Shown here: positions 35,127 to 45,825 of the stretch, one piece after another | How positions within the stretch are numbered: the first letter of the stretch is position 1 | How the letters are laid out: every line of letters starts with the position of its first letter | NCBI RefSeq assembly: GCF_964355755.1 | Contig: NC_092677.1 | Span: 8,127,001 to 8,191,000 of the forward strand | Length of the DNA: 64,000 nucleotides | Reading direction: 5' to 3' | Origin: Antedon mediterranea | Lineage: Eukaryota > Echinodermata > Crinoidea > Comatulida > Antedonidae | Made by a program: the position numbers and the translations under genes | The notes under the pieces: model-generated | Databases searched by the model: none | Told to the model about the DNA's origin: nothing | What the model saw: the letters and a program-made list of their open reading frames with translations, nothing else

Positions 35127-38100
35127 CTAAAGAGAAGCTTTTGGCAGTCTTTCAGGATCAAGTTGTATATTAGTGCCATGTATGACGTCATCGGCTGCAT
35201 CATCAGTAAACACTTTGTCCAGGTTCGAATCATAGTCTATACCTAAAGAAACAAAAGAAAATATATTTTTGGAATAGATTTCTTCCTAATATGGTATTAT
35301 TATATTACCATTCCTTCCTTATATGTTACAAATATTAATATTATATCAAACACACAATACAACAACAAAAATATAAAGTTCATGCCTACCTAAATGTTTT
35401 GATATAAACGCGATAAGCGCGTCGTTGTTGTTATCCATAGCAACGTACGGATCAGCATCACCTTGTAGTCCGGCCAATTTCCCGATAAATTTGCTTGTTA
35501 GAAATGTGAAGTCACTCTGGCTCTGATGAACTGTTTCGCTAAAAAATAAAGCGTCATGAAGTCGTTATAATTTGTTCTTTATTACAAGGACGTAAGCGCA
35601 ATGCAAGTAATTTGACCAATCACAACACGATGGATTATTCAAATGTTCGCTTGTCATTGTATGTCAACTCACTTACATGCTTTGCGCTTAATTCGTTTCG
35701 TCCTAGAGGACTAAGCTTAAAGCCTAGTCTAGCAAACTTGTTTTGCCACTGTTTGAAGATGTTGTGTTATTGAAGTATTCTATATAATAAACGGCCAATT
35801 TACACAGACGAGCGATAACGGTAAGCGGAAAACAAAAATGTAGAATCTATGTTATTCCGTATGACCATTTACACACAAGGTGGAGCGGACGGACAGTTTC
35901 CGCTAAGAAAAGTTGAAGATTCTATGTGGGACAAGCTACGCGGTTCTCCGCTTACCGATACCGCTCGTCGTCTTTATGATGACTTCTTGCTGTTAGATGT
36001 GAACACAATCTTTAAAAAAAATTAAAAATAAGTAAAATGATTTTCCAAATCATACCGAAGTGTCAACATCTTCCTGTCTTCAATCTGATTGGTGGGATTG
36101 ACGAGGTACGTCATCGCTGCAACGTTTGCTGCCCATTGAAAATGCTCTGAGTTGATGATAAGGAGAGGTTGCGTTATTGTACTGAGCATCGGCTTCTCTA
36201 GTGGATACATCCAGGGATCAAACGCTACACCAACTCTGATAATAACAAATCTTGCACTTAGAGGGGTAGAGAATATTTTTTATAAATCATATTTTTATAT
36301 TTTCCCAGTTAGGTGTTGAGCCTTTGAGCCATGATGGTTCTCACTCCTTATGGTTCTGAATAAATGGTCTTGGTAAGCAATGTAGAATGTTGTGAATGCT
36401 TGAATGAACATTATATTAAAAGCAATTACGCGCGTGGAAAAAGATGTGGGTCTGTCTTTGTTTTGTTCGAGTTGCCAATTTTAGGAAAATCAGAATAGGT
36501 GAAACCATTGCTCAAAGTGAAGTAACATGAAAGACGCAACTTAAGTGGTAAATGACACCAGAATACATACAGCATAAAGGAACATCGCTAATCTTATGTA
36601 GGAGTATGGTAAACGGAAAGTGTGCATTGATTGGGTTAAATAACAATGTATATATCAACAAATACACCCACACATTGAAATACAAATTACTCATCTCTTT
36701 CTTGAACTAGCAATAATAAACTGACTAATATAAGCAAAAAACTCACTTAAAACGTTGCTCTTTCTTAAGTGTTTGTATTGCTGTTCCTCCTCCGAAGGAG
36801 TGACCAATCATTGATAGTTTATCAAAATCAAGTAAACCCTACAACAATCAGTAAAAACAAAAAAATTAATAATGAAAATAAATGTTTACAGAGTGACTCA
36901 ATACATTAATATAAGCCAATGATTTGTTTATCTGTACTATAGTGTCAAGGTCAAGTGTTTATTCAAGGTCAAATATTGCATAAATCCTTGTGATTATAAG
37001 AAATCATGAGGACTATCAGTGCCACTTACCATTACTCTGGTTCATATTAGATAATTATGATAATGAAGATTTATAGCACCAAATCCAGGATGGACTTAGT
37101 TGTTATACCTTTCCAACAACATTTTTCTCCCCTAAGAGTCACGTCAATGACACCATTACGTTTTTCCACGAAAGTGACTCTGTGAACTAGCACAACAGGG
37201 TTTCGAAAATGTACTAGGTTCTTTAAATTGCACACGACCATTATTGTTTACACTGGAGTAGACTTGCCCCAAGTCTGTATTATCTTCATTTTTTTTTTAT
37301 TTATTTGTTTTTTATTTCGACCGCGATTTTTGTCTGAAAATACAGACTTGTGAAACACGTATAGAAATCGGTTTGCAGACCGCAAACATCCGATAAGAAT
37401 GACGTAGGTTATCATACCGTATTTGGCTATATAGGGCGGGCGGTATGTAAATATGGATTTCGAATCAACCAATGATCATTTTGTTTCAAAATGAAAAAGA
37501 TCGGGTACGTGCAGTGCTGAATGTACGATCGAGACTGTTGAAATATAAAATCGTAATGCCAAGTTGTTTTGTTTATTAATTGTTTAGTCCTTGGCCTAGG
37601 CCTCTTTCGTAGGTCCTACTCAATTCGCACGTATGACCTGCCAAATAAAACGCCAATAAAGTAGGCCTACATACCACCACCAGCACACAACAGGTCTACA
37701 CCACCACACAGCAGGACAGGGTCGGGTGAGAATTAAATCTTAAATCAAAATTATCTCCGCGTAATAAATGATCCATTCAATGTTTGATTTGCGGAGAAGC
37801 TAGCCTATCATATCAAGACGAGTTTTCATGTTCTTGGGAAAAACCCCATCAAATGTTTACCAGACTACTAGGCATATAAAATAATATCTAGCCTTCAGAA
37901 ACTTTCATAAATGTACCTAAGTACACATCATCTTAGTTGTTGAGTCTTTGAAATTCTGAAATATGAATATTAAAACGGTGTACGAGTGAGTAGCCAATCG
38001 CATGCAGCTGAAACTAGTCAACCGGATAATCGTATGCACCAAGAATTCTTGGTGTCAAACCACGTGACTTGTGCGTGTTTCCCCAGACGGAGTATCCAAA

Positions 38101-40961
38101 ATCAAGTAGTATACGTATGAAATGCCATATGTGCCAAAATATTTTTCTTTTTACTAATATTAAGACAAAACTCCGTCTGCAACCCAGACTAACACTGGAG
38201 ATACGGTCAATAGTTCTTATCCGAAAAGATTCCTTCCAACACCATGGAGCAAGTGCAATAAGGCCGCTAGATTATGGTTCAACTGTCTTACACGCTCGGC
38301 CATTCACTTACTAAAGATGATTACTTAAGTTTGACCATGAGTACAAAAAACGTTTAAAAAACAAGAATACTGTACCTTAAATTGTGACAAATCAAATTCA
38401 CCTCCAAGATAATTTCTAACTTCTGTTCCATTATTAATCTTTTCCAGTAAATTCAATCCTTTAATACACTCATCAGCTCTCTGGTTGACCTTCAAAGAAC
38501 AAAAGTTTCTGCTTAATAGGGGTGTCCCCTGAATACAGGTTGGCCATTAGTCGTATAGGTCTGCATTTCCCCTCTAACGGGAAAGTGTTCTTTAAAGGGT
38601 CTTTCACATCTTCTCTGGGTTAGGCAAATAAAATCGCATCTCACCTCGCGCATATCAATCATTTTGGCGCATGAAAACAAAACAGTGAGGTTCGATTTTA
38701 TTTGCCGGAGTCGGACCAGAATTGGAAAGGACAAGGTGTGAAAGACTATAAACATAGGTTTCCTTAATAGAGGTGTCACGAATTAATACTAATGTCAATT
38801 GTAGTGGTTGTTACATGCCTGTATGATTTCTGCAATCTTTTATTAATTAAAATAAAATAGTTTTAAATAATATGTTATAATTTAAATTGAAGATATAAAA
38901 TGTTTTATAAAAATAAATATTTTACTTCCATTATATTATTATTAGACCTACCTGTCCATTTCTTATTTTAAAATCTTCGTCGGTTTTGTCTTTTACTCTG
39001 ATGAATTTAACATATTCCTCCTTATACTCAGACTCTGAATCTGCTGAATCACCATCTTTTAAGTAATATGTAGCGCATGCCGATTTGTCCCTTTAAACCA
39101 TGAGTGAAACACATTTTTTTTTTAATATTTTACATACAATATTCATATGAGATGCATATATTCAAATGAGATTCATATATTCATATGAGATGCATATATT
39201 CAAATGAGATTCATATATTCATATGAGATGCATAAATTCAAATGAGATGCTTCAAATGAGACGGATGCGTATCAATTTTATTCAAAAGGGCCAATAAAAA
39301 AGAAGGCAGGAAAAAAAATGCGATTATTGTCAGGACAAACTATACAAGTAGCTGGTAAATATGGAATTTCACAACTGAAGATTACACATCTGAATTACCT
39401 ATGCTCAACTGCTGCCACGAAAAATCCTTGTGAAGCTAGCTCCAGACAAATGGTTGTGTACGTTGTTCTCATCGCACCCAACCCATGCGAAAAAACAACG
39501 ACTGGAAGCGTCTGATTCTCCGCTAGTTTACGAACATTTGCATATTGTATTGCAGGTACACGATAACTACCTTAAATCACGAATAAGAAACAATGGAAAT
39601 TAAATAAATACAAATGTGTATTAACATTTATATAATAATTTTCAGAAGATAAAGTACAGAATAATTTAACCAGGTGGCACTAATGAATAATTAATATTTG
39701 CATATAAAATAATTGGCAGTAAAAATGTATGGAATAATATACCACCAATGGGCAATAATGAATAATTAATGAATAATTACCAAACATCAAATGAAATAAC
39801 CACTTTGAAAATTTGCTAGTGAAGGAAGTGAATTCACTATAGCTATCCGAGTAGGCACGGTTTGGTATCCACAATGGCTGCTTCGTTTGTTTCAAATCAT
39901 CGGCTGTTAGGTCTGTCGGGTAATACAATCTAGTGAATGTGCTAAAATACGGAAAAGAATGTGTTGATTGAAAAGATAGAATGAGGTAGTCAAGTCTGCA
40001 ATAGGCAGTGCTGATTTTGCCTAAAAACTTCCTAAATTTACATTTTTTAGTTACTAAAACCAAGGAAGGGTTAAATTATTTCTTCTCTGCTAAAACAAAC
40101 AAAAGCCAAAACCATAAATGTAGTTTCTTTTCTGAAGTAGATTATATACTTAATATTATTATTGTTATTGACAAGAACCTACTGTAATTCACGTTCACAG
40201 CTAAAATTATGAATAATAAGTGAAGCATAGAAAACAATGATCCGAGCAGCTGACCTTGTTTTTAAGGAGTGTACTTATTATGTACAGTATTGAATCACCT
40301 GATAAAAGAGATAGCACGTCAGTACAGTCAATATACTGATACTTAGTGCAGAATCTCAATAAGGTGCGAACGAGTGACTACGCCTCTTTACAAGAAATCC
40401 CCATACATTCTAAAAAGGAAGTTATAGCATCAATGCTTCAGACAGAAAAGCATTGTTAATTTTTTTTTGTAATCAAAATAAATTTTCCACCCTATTCACC
40501 AAAACTAAACCTGGTGCTAGCTGGCAACTACATACAAATCTCTTTATTTTTACTTTTTACAAATGCCTTACAATTGAATAAACTGTATTTCTACAGAGAT
40601 TGTTTGAGATATGGATCGATTATAGAGAAATTATAGGCCTAGACATAAAGTATGCTTGTCAAACCACACAAAAACTGTAATTGCTTATATGGAGACAACT
40701 ATCAATATAAAAACTTGTCGTTAAAATGAACACCCACGGTTCAATGCCTACTTTAAAATGATTGTATTGAATTGAATAGTTGTATACACAGTAGCTCAAG
40801 GAATGCAAGTCAGTGTATCAGGAAGTCGTTGGTTATTCTTTTAGAATTGAGAGTATTTTACAACTTACTTACATTACAATCAAAGGATTTAGCAATAAAA
40901 TAATAATTCTATACTTATAATAGCAGAGAGAGCAGAAGAGAGAACAAAGAAAACGCCACGC

Positions 40962-40997
<36 letters not shown>

Positions 40998-41406
40998 GAC
41001 GGTATGCTACTACTATAGCTACTTAGGCCTACTAAGCTGCTTTGCTGACATTTCTAAATATTTGATTACATTCAAAATCGGTCGTAAAAACTGGTCCCGA
41101 TCGTCTTCGGACTGACCGTCTGCGGTTCCGATTGCCTGTTCTCCTGATGGTGAGTTACTGTTAGGCCTCCTATAAAAGTAGGCACGGGATAGGCCTAGCT
41201 CCGCACACATATAATTACCGGCGAGGCACTTACCCATTTATAGAATTGTCCGACATAACATCTGCAAGTCCGACAACAAATGGCCCTCGTCCTGGAGGAA
41301 TTCCATGACATTTATTTCTGGGGACTGCCGGCTTCATTGCGAGAACTGGTAGTTGTACAAAACAAAAACACAGAGAAGGACAATTTATTATAAGAAACTC
41401 ATACAT
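35127..41406 (-). CDS. PLA2G7-like: Platelet-activating factor acetylhydrolase
   Basis: Nine exons high to low: 41234-41406, 39781-39941, 39399-39570, 38952-39090, 38376-38489, 36747-36838, 36056-36235, 35390-35538, 35127-35242. All junctions are GT-AG and in phase, giving 431 residues, close to the roughly 440 of vertebrate plasma PAF-AH. It hydrolyses the sn-2 acetyl or oxidised acyl chain of PAF-type phospholipids. The oxyanion region FSHGLGA, the nucleophile in GHSFGG (S267), the acid in AFDPWMYPL (D290) and the base in TVHQSQSDF (H348) are all present. The N-terminus is uncertain: Met at 41406 gives a hydrophobic signal-like stretch (secreted form), an in-frame Met lies at 41475, and Met at 41337 would give a cytosolic, PAFAH2-like start. 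Family assignment is firm; secretion is inferred. Confidence 0.93.
35816..35972. mobile_element. Intronic MITE
   Basis: Inverted ends AGACGAGCGATAACGGTAAG and complement (CTTACCGATACCGCTCGTC) with a TCCGCT core bound about 157 bp in an intron of the acetylhydrolase gene. No coding capacity. Confidence 0.75.
37190..37240 (-). mobile_element. SINE 3' fragment (Leu/Ser-like family)
   Basis: ATGTACTAGGTTCTTTAAA on the plus strand is the reverse of the 3' part of the SINE at 27233-27500. Short and diverged. Confidence 0.55.
38155..38318 (-). mobile_element. tRNA(Leu/Ser)-like SINE, reverse copy
   Basis: On the minus strand it reads ATGGCCGAGCGTGTAAGACA, then GCTCCATGGTGTTGG and TCGGATAAGAACTATTGACC, colinear with 27233-27365. 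The B box is degraded. It lies in an intron of the acetylhydrolase gene. Confidence 0.7.
38595..38750. mobile_element. Diverged MITE related to 6573-6752
   Basis: Ends AAAGGGTCTTTCACATC and AAGGTGTGAAAGACT are inverted. The inside has the inverted pair AATAAAATCG and CGATTTTATT. Flanking direct repeats CTTAATAGGGGTGTC (about 38515) and CTTAATAGAGGTGTC (about 38763) suggest insertion into an older duplicated sequence. Confidence 0.65.
39140..39262. repeat. Tandem repeat, about 18/36-bp unit
   Basis: Alternating ATTCATATGAGATGCATAT and ATTCAAATGAGATTCATAT blocks form an 18-bp period with a 36-bp higher order. It lies in an intron of the acetylhydrolase gene. Confidence 0.85.
40965..40992. repeat. 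(AT)n microsatellite
   Basis: Uninterrupted AT dinucleotide run in the first intron of the acetylhydrolase gene. Confidence 0.9.
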
Positions 41407-41475
41407 GTGAATTATACGCCACCTATCGGGGACGCTACTCCGGGAACTTGAGCAATGTGATTGTTGAAACTTCAT

Positions 41476-43021
41476 TGCGCTAAATGACGATCTTTATTCA
41501 AAGTGTTCTTAATAGGCATTGCATTATCTATGAAAATCTAATCAATATGTAGGCCTAGACGGAAAGGGTCCGGAAAAAACAATGACTTGTGAAACTAAAA
41601 TTAGATTTAAACTTTCTACTCGCCATTGTTTCTCAGCAACAGAAATGCAAACAAGCAAAATTTAACAAACAATTGTAAAAGTTAGATAATCATTTATTGT
41701 TAAAGCTTATAAAGTAAAAGATTATGGAACGAATGCTATGCGGCGCAGTTTCCATATTTTCCGGAGGGTTTAAGTTTCAATCATAATTACTGACAATCAA
41801 AACAATAGATCCTACATGTACCGAGGAGAAGCGCAAAAAGAAAAAAAAATTTATTTAATATTCATCCATGTCTGACGTGGCACTTATGAAAAAAGTACAC
41901 TTGCCAGATAACAATTACATTGTATCGATTGATCTGGACATTGTACTTTACTTCCAAACAGGCCACACGTTATCATGGGATTAATATGCGACAAAAATGA
42001 CTCCAAAATCGCAGACGACGGGTTAAAGTTCAATTACAGTAGGCTACTCAGATGTAAAATGTAGTTAGTAGGCCTACAGCGCTTTTGTATTTTTTGGAAA
42101 AGCGCTTTATAAATCTGTATAGTATATTATAGTATCTTAATAGAAGGCATGCTCTGACTTCAGGCAATAAATTAATAAAATGGTCAATAAATTAGATCTG
42201 TTTGACCAGGGAAGAGAACGCTTCCCTGGTTTGACCTACCTTTGGATTCATTATCTTTTGGTATATTATTGCTTGAAAAAAGTTTACAAGCGAAACATCA
42301 GCGACAAAATCAATGTTTTTTCCGTCCAAAGTTCGTCTTGTTAGAGGAGACATTATTATTAAGCTTATTAAAAGTAAAAATTACATTAGAGATCTATCTA
42401 TAAGCCTGAATGTATATAAAAGCGGTTATTTCTTAGTTGTGTTTTGTTATATTTTGCTTCTTTTTTTTAAGTATTTACCTCCCTTTGTTTTATTCTGATT
42501 GCACCACAAGTGGCAGTAATGTGTCACCAATAAAAAAAGCTCATAACAATACTTTAAAGCAGTATTATAAATTGATTAAAAAACTGGAAGTGAGCCACCT
42601 TTGTTTCAACAAGCAACTTAATAATAAGGTAGGCCTAATGTGACAACGAACTGTGTGACAACCAAACGTTGTTCTATCCAAAGTGTTCGTGTTACTATGG
42701 ATATAAAATATCCCCTTTTTATAATATTATTTATACTGTTATATTTGTGATATGAGATCAACATAGGTCAAAGTATAAAAGAGATTAATACCGGTATATT
42801 ATACAATATACTGTAAAAAGTTACCACACGCAGGTATTCCTTATTACCAAAACGTGATACCTCCGTTTCTTTTAAAATGTTCTCGATATAATAATATTAT
42901 ACCGGTATATTGCCTGCTTAGAGGTGGAAATATAAGATTTGACATCCCCTAGAGAATATTCGTTCTTATATAGCGGTTATTGTACAATGTTTCTATTCGT
43001 TTCAAATCATTAGGCCTACGG
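41476..43021. other. Gene-free stretch with SINE/LINE tail fragment
   Basis: No gene seen. At 42076-42125 the text ACAGCGCTTTTG...AAAGCGCTTTATAAATC matches the shared LINE/SINE 3' tail and is probably a truncated insertion. Confidence 0.55.
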
Positions 43022-43232
43022 CATTTTTTTTTTATCAAACACGTATGGAAACATACTCTCATAATGAAGCTATAGTAATCAGCCCAAAATTGTGCCTTGA
43101 CCTTACCAGGTACTCATTTATACCTGGGTGGATAGAGGCAAACATAAGTAAAGCGTCTTGCCTAATGAGCAATAATTCGGCGAGCGTTTGATTGGAACTC
43201 AACAGTAATCCAACAAGTAAGCCACACGGACA
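43022..43232 (-). mobile_element. Diverged tRNA-derived SINE, reverse copy
   Basis: It contains CGTATGGAAACATACTCTCA and ACTCATTTATACCTGGGTGG, colinear with the SINE at 15559-15888. The B-box region is decayed (GTTTGATTGGAAC on the plus strand). Confidence 0.75.
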
Positions 43233-44611
43233 CCCTCACACACAAGTACCAAACAATGTTGTTACGGTCACAGAAAAACGCCAAATAATAAAGAAATAAT
43301 ACAAATAAACAAACTGGGATACAATTTTTAAATACATTTATATAATTTATTCTCATTTACACAACATGTATCTTACCAGCCATCGAAGTTCGTTCTTAGC
43401 ATTTGTTATTGTTAGCGCAGGCCTAGACCTTCGTTCAGTTAAAACATTCTATTCAAATATATATAAATATCTATAAAATATATCATTGTAAAAGATTTTC
43501 AAATTAATATCATGAATGAGTTAATGAAAGCAGGGAAGAGTGATATTATTACAATTCTCTTCACTGATGACAGAGACTAATTCCATAATTAGGCTACAAG
43601 AATTTATTTGGCGTCTGTTTAATTTAATGTTCTCCAATGCAGTTTTTTCTCCTTTCATTGTAAAACTAATGCATCATTATAATAAAATCAATAAATCGTA
43701 ATCTAGATTGAAACATGGATTAAATATTCTTTAATCCATTATTGAAATTAAACAAGTAAAGGTTTCTTAAAATCTAAAATAAAGATTAATAGAAACACAT
43801 TAATTACCACCTACAATTCAAAATGCTAAACCCCATTTAGATTTCAAATTTATTTTCGGTATGTTTACGTAAAGAGCGAACTTGAAAAATCACGTACGTA
43901 CTCGTCGTGACGTTTGCTACAAAACTCTTCCCATCATGCCTCGCGAAATCAGGCTAATTACGTCTCAAGCCAACTATACATTATAGCAATATTGTAAAAA
44001 AAGGGGTTTATACGGCAAAAAAAAATCAATTTGTGTTCAATATTTTTTTCAATAACTATAAAAAAAAATACAAAATTGCCTATTCGAATTTTTATTCTAT
44101 TTCATTTTAATAATAATAATGTTTTGCATTAAAAAGACCATTAAGGAATAATTAAGGCTGATGTATCATGCATTGTTCAGATGTACAGATACGTATATCC
44201 TTGCTTCCGTTGTTAACATAATCCACGGTAATTATTGTCGTATAATATAAACATTTTAAAACAAAATTGTCAATACGTGATTAAATGATACATAAGGCTA
44301 ATTAATATTGCAAAACAATTCATGAAAGTACGTATTCATTACTTTGATGGCACATAATTATGTTATTTTTGATTATGAGGTAGATGAATGATGACGTAAT
44401 TGGCCAATAGGCATCCTTCACCCAGTTCCGCTATACGATCCAAGACCTTCGACTTAATTGTCACTCAAGTTCCAACTAAAAGCTTATGAATAATATGTAT
44501 ATACTATAAGCCGATTCTCAATTCCTTTGTTTTCAAACACTTTTAGTTCTTCAAAACACATTATTCGATAACAAAACAACTCTATATTAATAATAACTAA
44601 ATAATTTAGTT
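43233..44611. other. Gene-free stretch
   Basis: AT-rich 3' flank of the GPCR below. A minus-strand AATAAA at 44612-44617, about 150 bases past that gene's stop, is a plausible polyadenylation signal. Nothing else recognised. Confidence 0.5.
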
Positions 44612-44769
44612 TTTATTAACAATAATATTATTTGGACTGGCTTCATTCAGATGGGAATTCAAGGTCAACATCGTTTCCTTTGTTTGGAAGCTTACAAAGA
44701 ATAATACTGCATACGTAGACCATGGAAGTACACAATTCAGTTTATACTGTACATCCATGTATGAGTAGA

Positions 44770-45825
44770 CTACGATTTTACTAACTGGAAATCGTCAAAA
44801 TTTGAAATGTTTGATTTTGATTCCTTGCATTTAAAAGTTCGTCTGAAAGCAATTCTAAAGTCTTGTCTTCTACAGGCGTATATAAACGGGTTCACCATAG
44901 AGCTAGCAAACACAATTGCTTCAAAAAACCACACCAGCACCGGTATATTGATGTCCCAAATGTATTCTACGTATGTGAGGATAGTTAACGGAGTCAAAGA
45001 CAGTATAAAAACCACCAGAACAAGAGTAATGGTTATAAAGGATTTCAGATGAAGTTCGACAGATATGAGTTCTGACGTCCCTTTCCTCGGTCTGTTCTGT
45101 CTCGTTAACATCATCGTACCGGGTAGTTCTTTCTCTTTTTTTCTGGCAATTACGTACGAACTCATATGTAATTTAATCATAATTGTAAGAATAATCAAAA
45201 AATAAAAACTGCATATATAATTTCTGATTCTGTTTGCTTGTCCTTTGATTGTGATAATTCCTGAGGTCAAGTCTCTCTCGACTCCCCAGAAGAAAGGTAT
45301 TAAAATCGGTATAAAGCTAACAATCCAGGCTACAGCAATGTACTTGAATGCTCGAACTTTTGTCGATTTTCCAATGTAACTAAGTGGCTGGGTCAATGCA
45401 CAGTAACGGTCCCACGTAATCAATAGCAGGTTGTGAATAGAGGCCCATGAAAACAAGAACAATGGCATTACGTACATAGTCACTCCATCGCTTAAATTCG
45501 CATTAGAAAATTGTCTACGAACAAATACGTAATGCATAATAACTCCTGGTACGGCAATGGCACCGGTAAGGAAGTCTGCGACAGCCAGACTCCCCAGATA
45601 ATAATTCCTAACAACTTGAAGTGTTGGATAACGGTAAATCGTAAACACAACTATAGCATTGCCGACGATGCTAACTACTCCAATCGGTACAAATACCACC
45701 ATAATATATATAATCACATATATACTTAATTCAGAGCTGGACGGTATTAATATCTCTGTTGTACTATTCACAGTAAAATATAATTCCGTTTGGTATTCAG
45801 TTGTATATTCCATGTTGTTCTTCAT
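44770..45825 (-). CDS. Divergent amine-receptor-like orphan GPCR (copy A)
   Basis: Intact single-exon receptor of 351 residues. Class A marks seen: G55-N56, LAVAD (D84) in TM2, DRY (139-141), W167, P279 in TM6 and NPFIY (312-316), with C333 in helix 8 as a palmitoylation candidate. The TM3-ICL2 text (HNLLLITWDRY, QPLSY) is most like muscarinic or histamine receptors. Yet the amine-binding Asp of TM3 (position 3.32) is Leu, the TM3 disulfide Cys (3.25) is Val, ECL2 lacks a free Cys, TM5 has Met216 instead of Pro, and TM6 has SLTP in place of CWxP. A non-amine ligand or altered signalling is inferred. Sequons at N20 and N110. It is the paralogue of 56951-58009. Confidence 0.93.
   Translation of the reverse strand: MKNNMEYTTEYQTELYFTVNSTTEILIPSSSELSIYVIIYIMVVFVPIGVVSIVGNAIVVFTIYRYPTLQVVRNYYLGSLAVADFLTGAIAVPGVIMHYVFVRRQFSNANLSDGVTMYVMPLFLFSWASIHNLLLITWDRYCALTQPLSYIGKSTKVRAFKYIAVAWIVSFIPILIPFFWGVERDLTSGIITIKGQANRIRNYICSFYFLIILTIMIKLHMSSYVIARKKEKELPGTMMLTRQNRPRKGTSELISVELHLKSFITITLVLVVFILSLTPLTILTYVEYIWDINIPVLVWFFEAIVFASSMVNPFIYACRRQDFRIAFRRTFKCKESKSNISNFDDFQLVKS

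Noticed and set aside
39680-40063. Complete 127-codon frame as an independent gene
   Set aside because: Only 39781-39941 is coding, as exon 2 of the acetylhydrolase; the rest is intron read-through at both ends.
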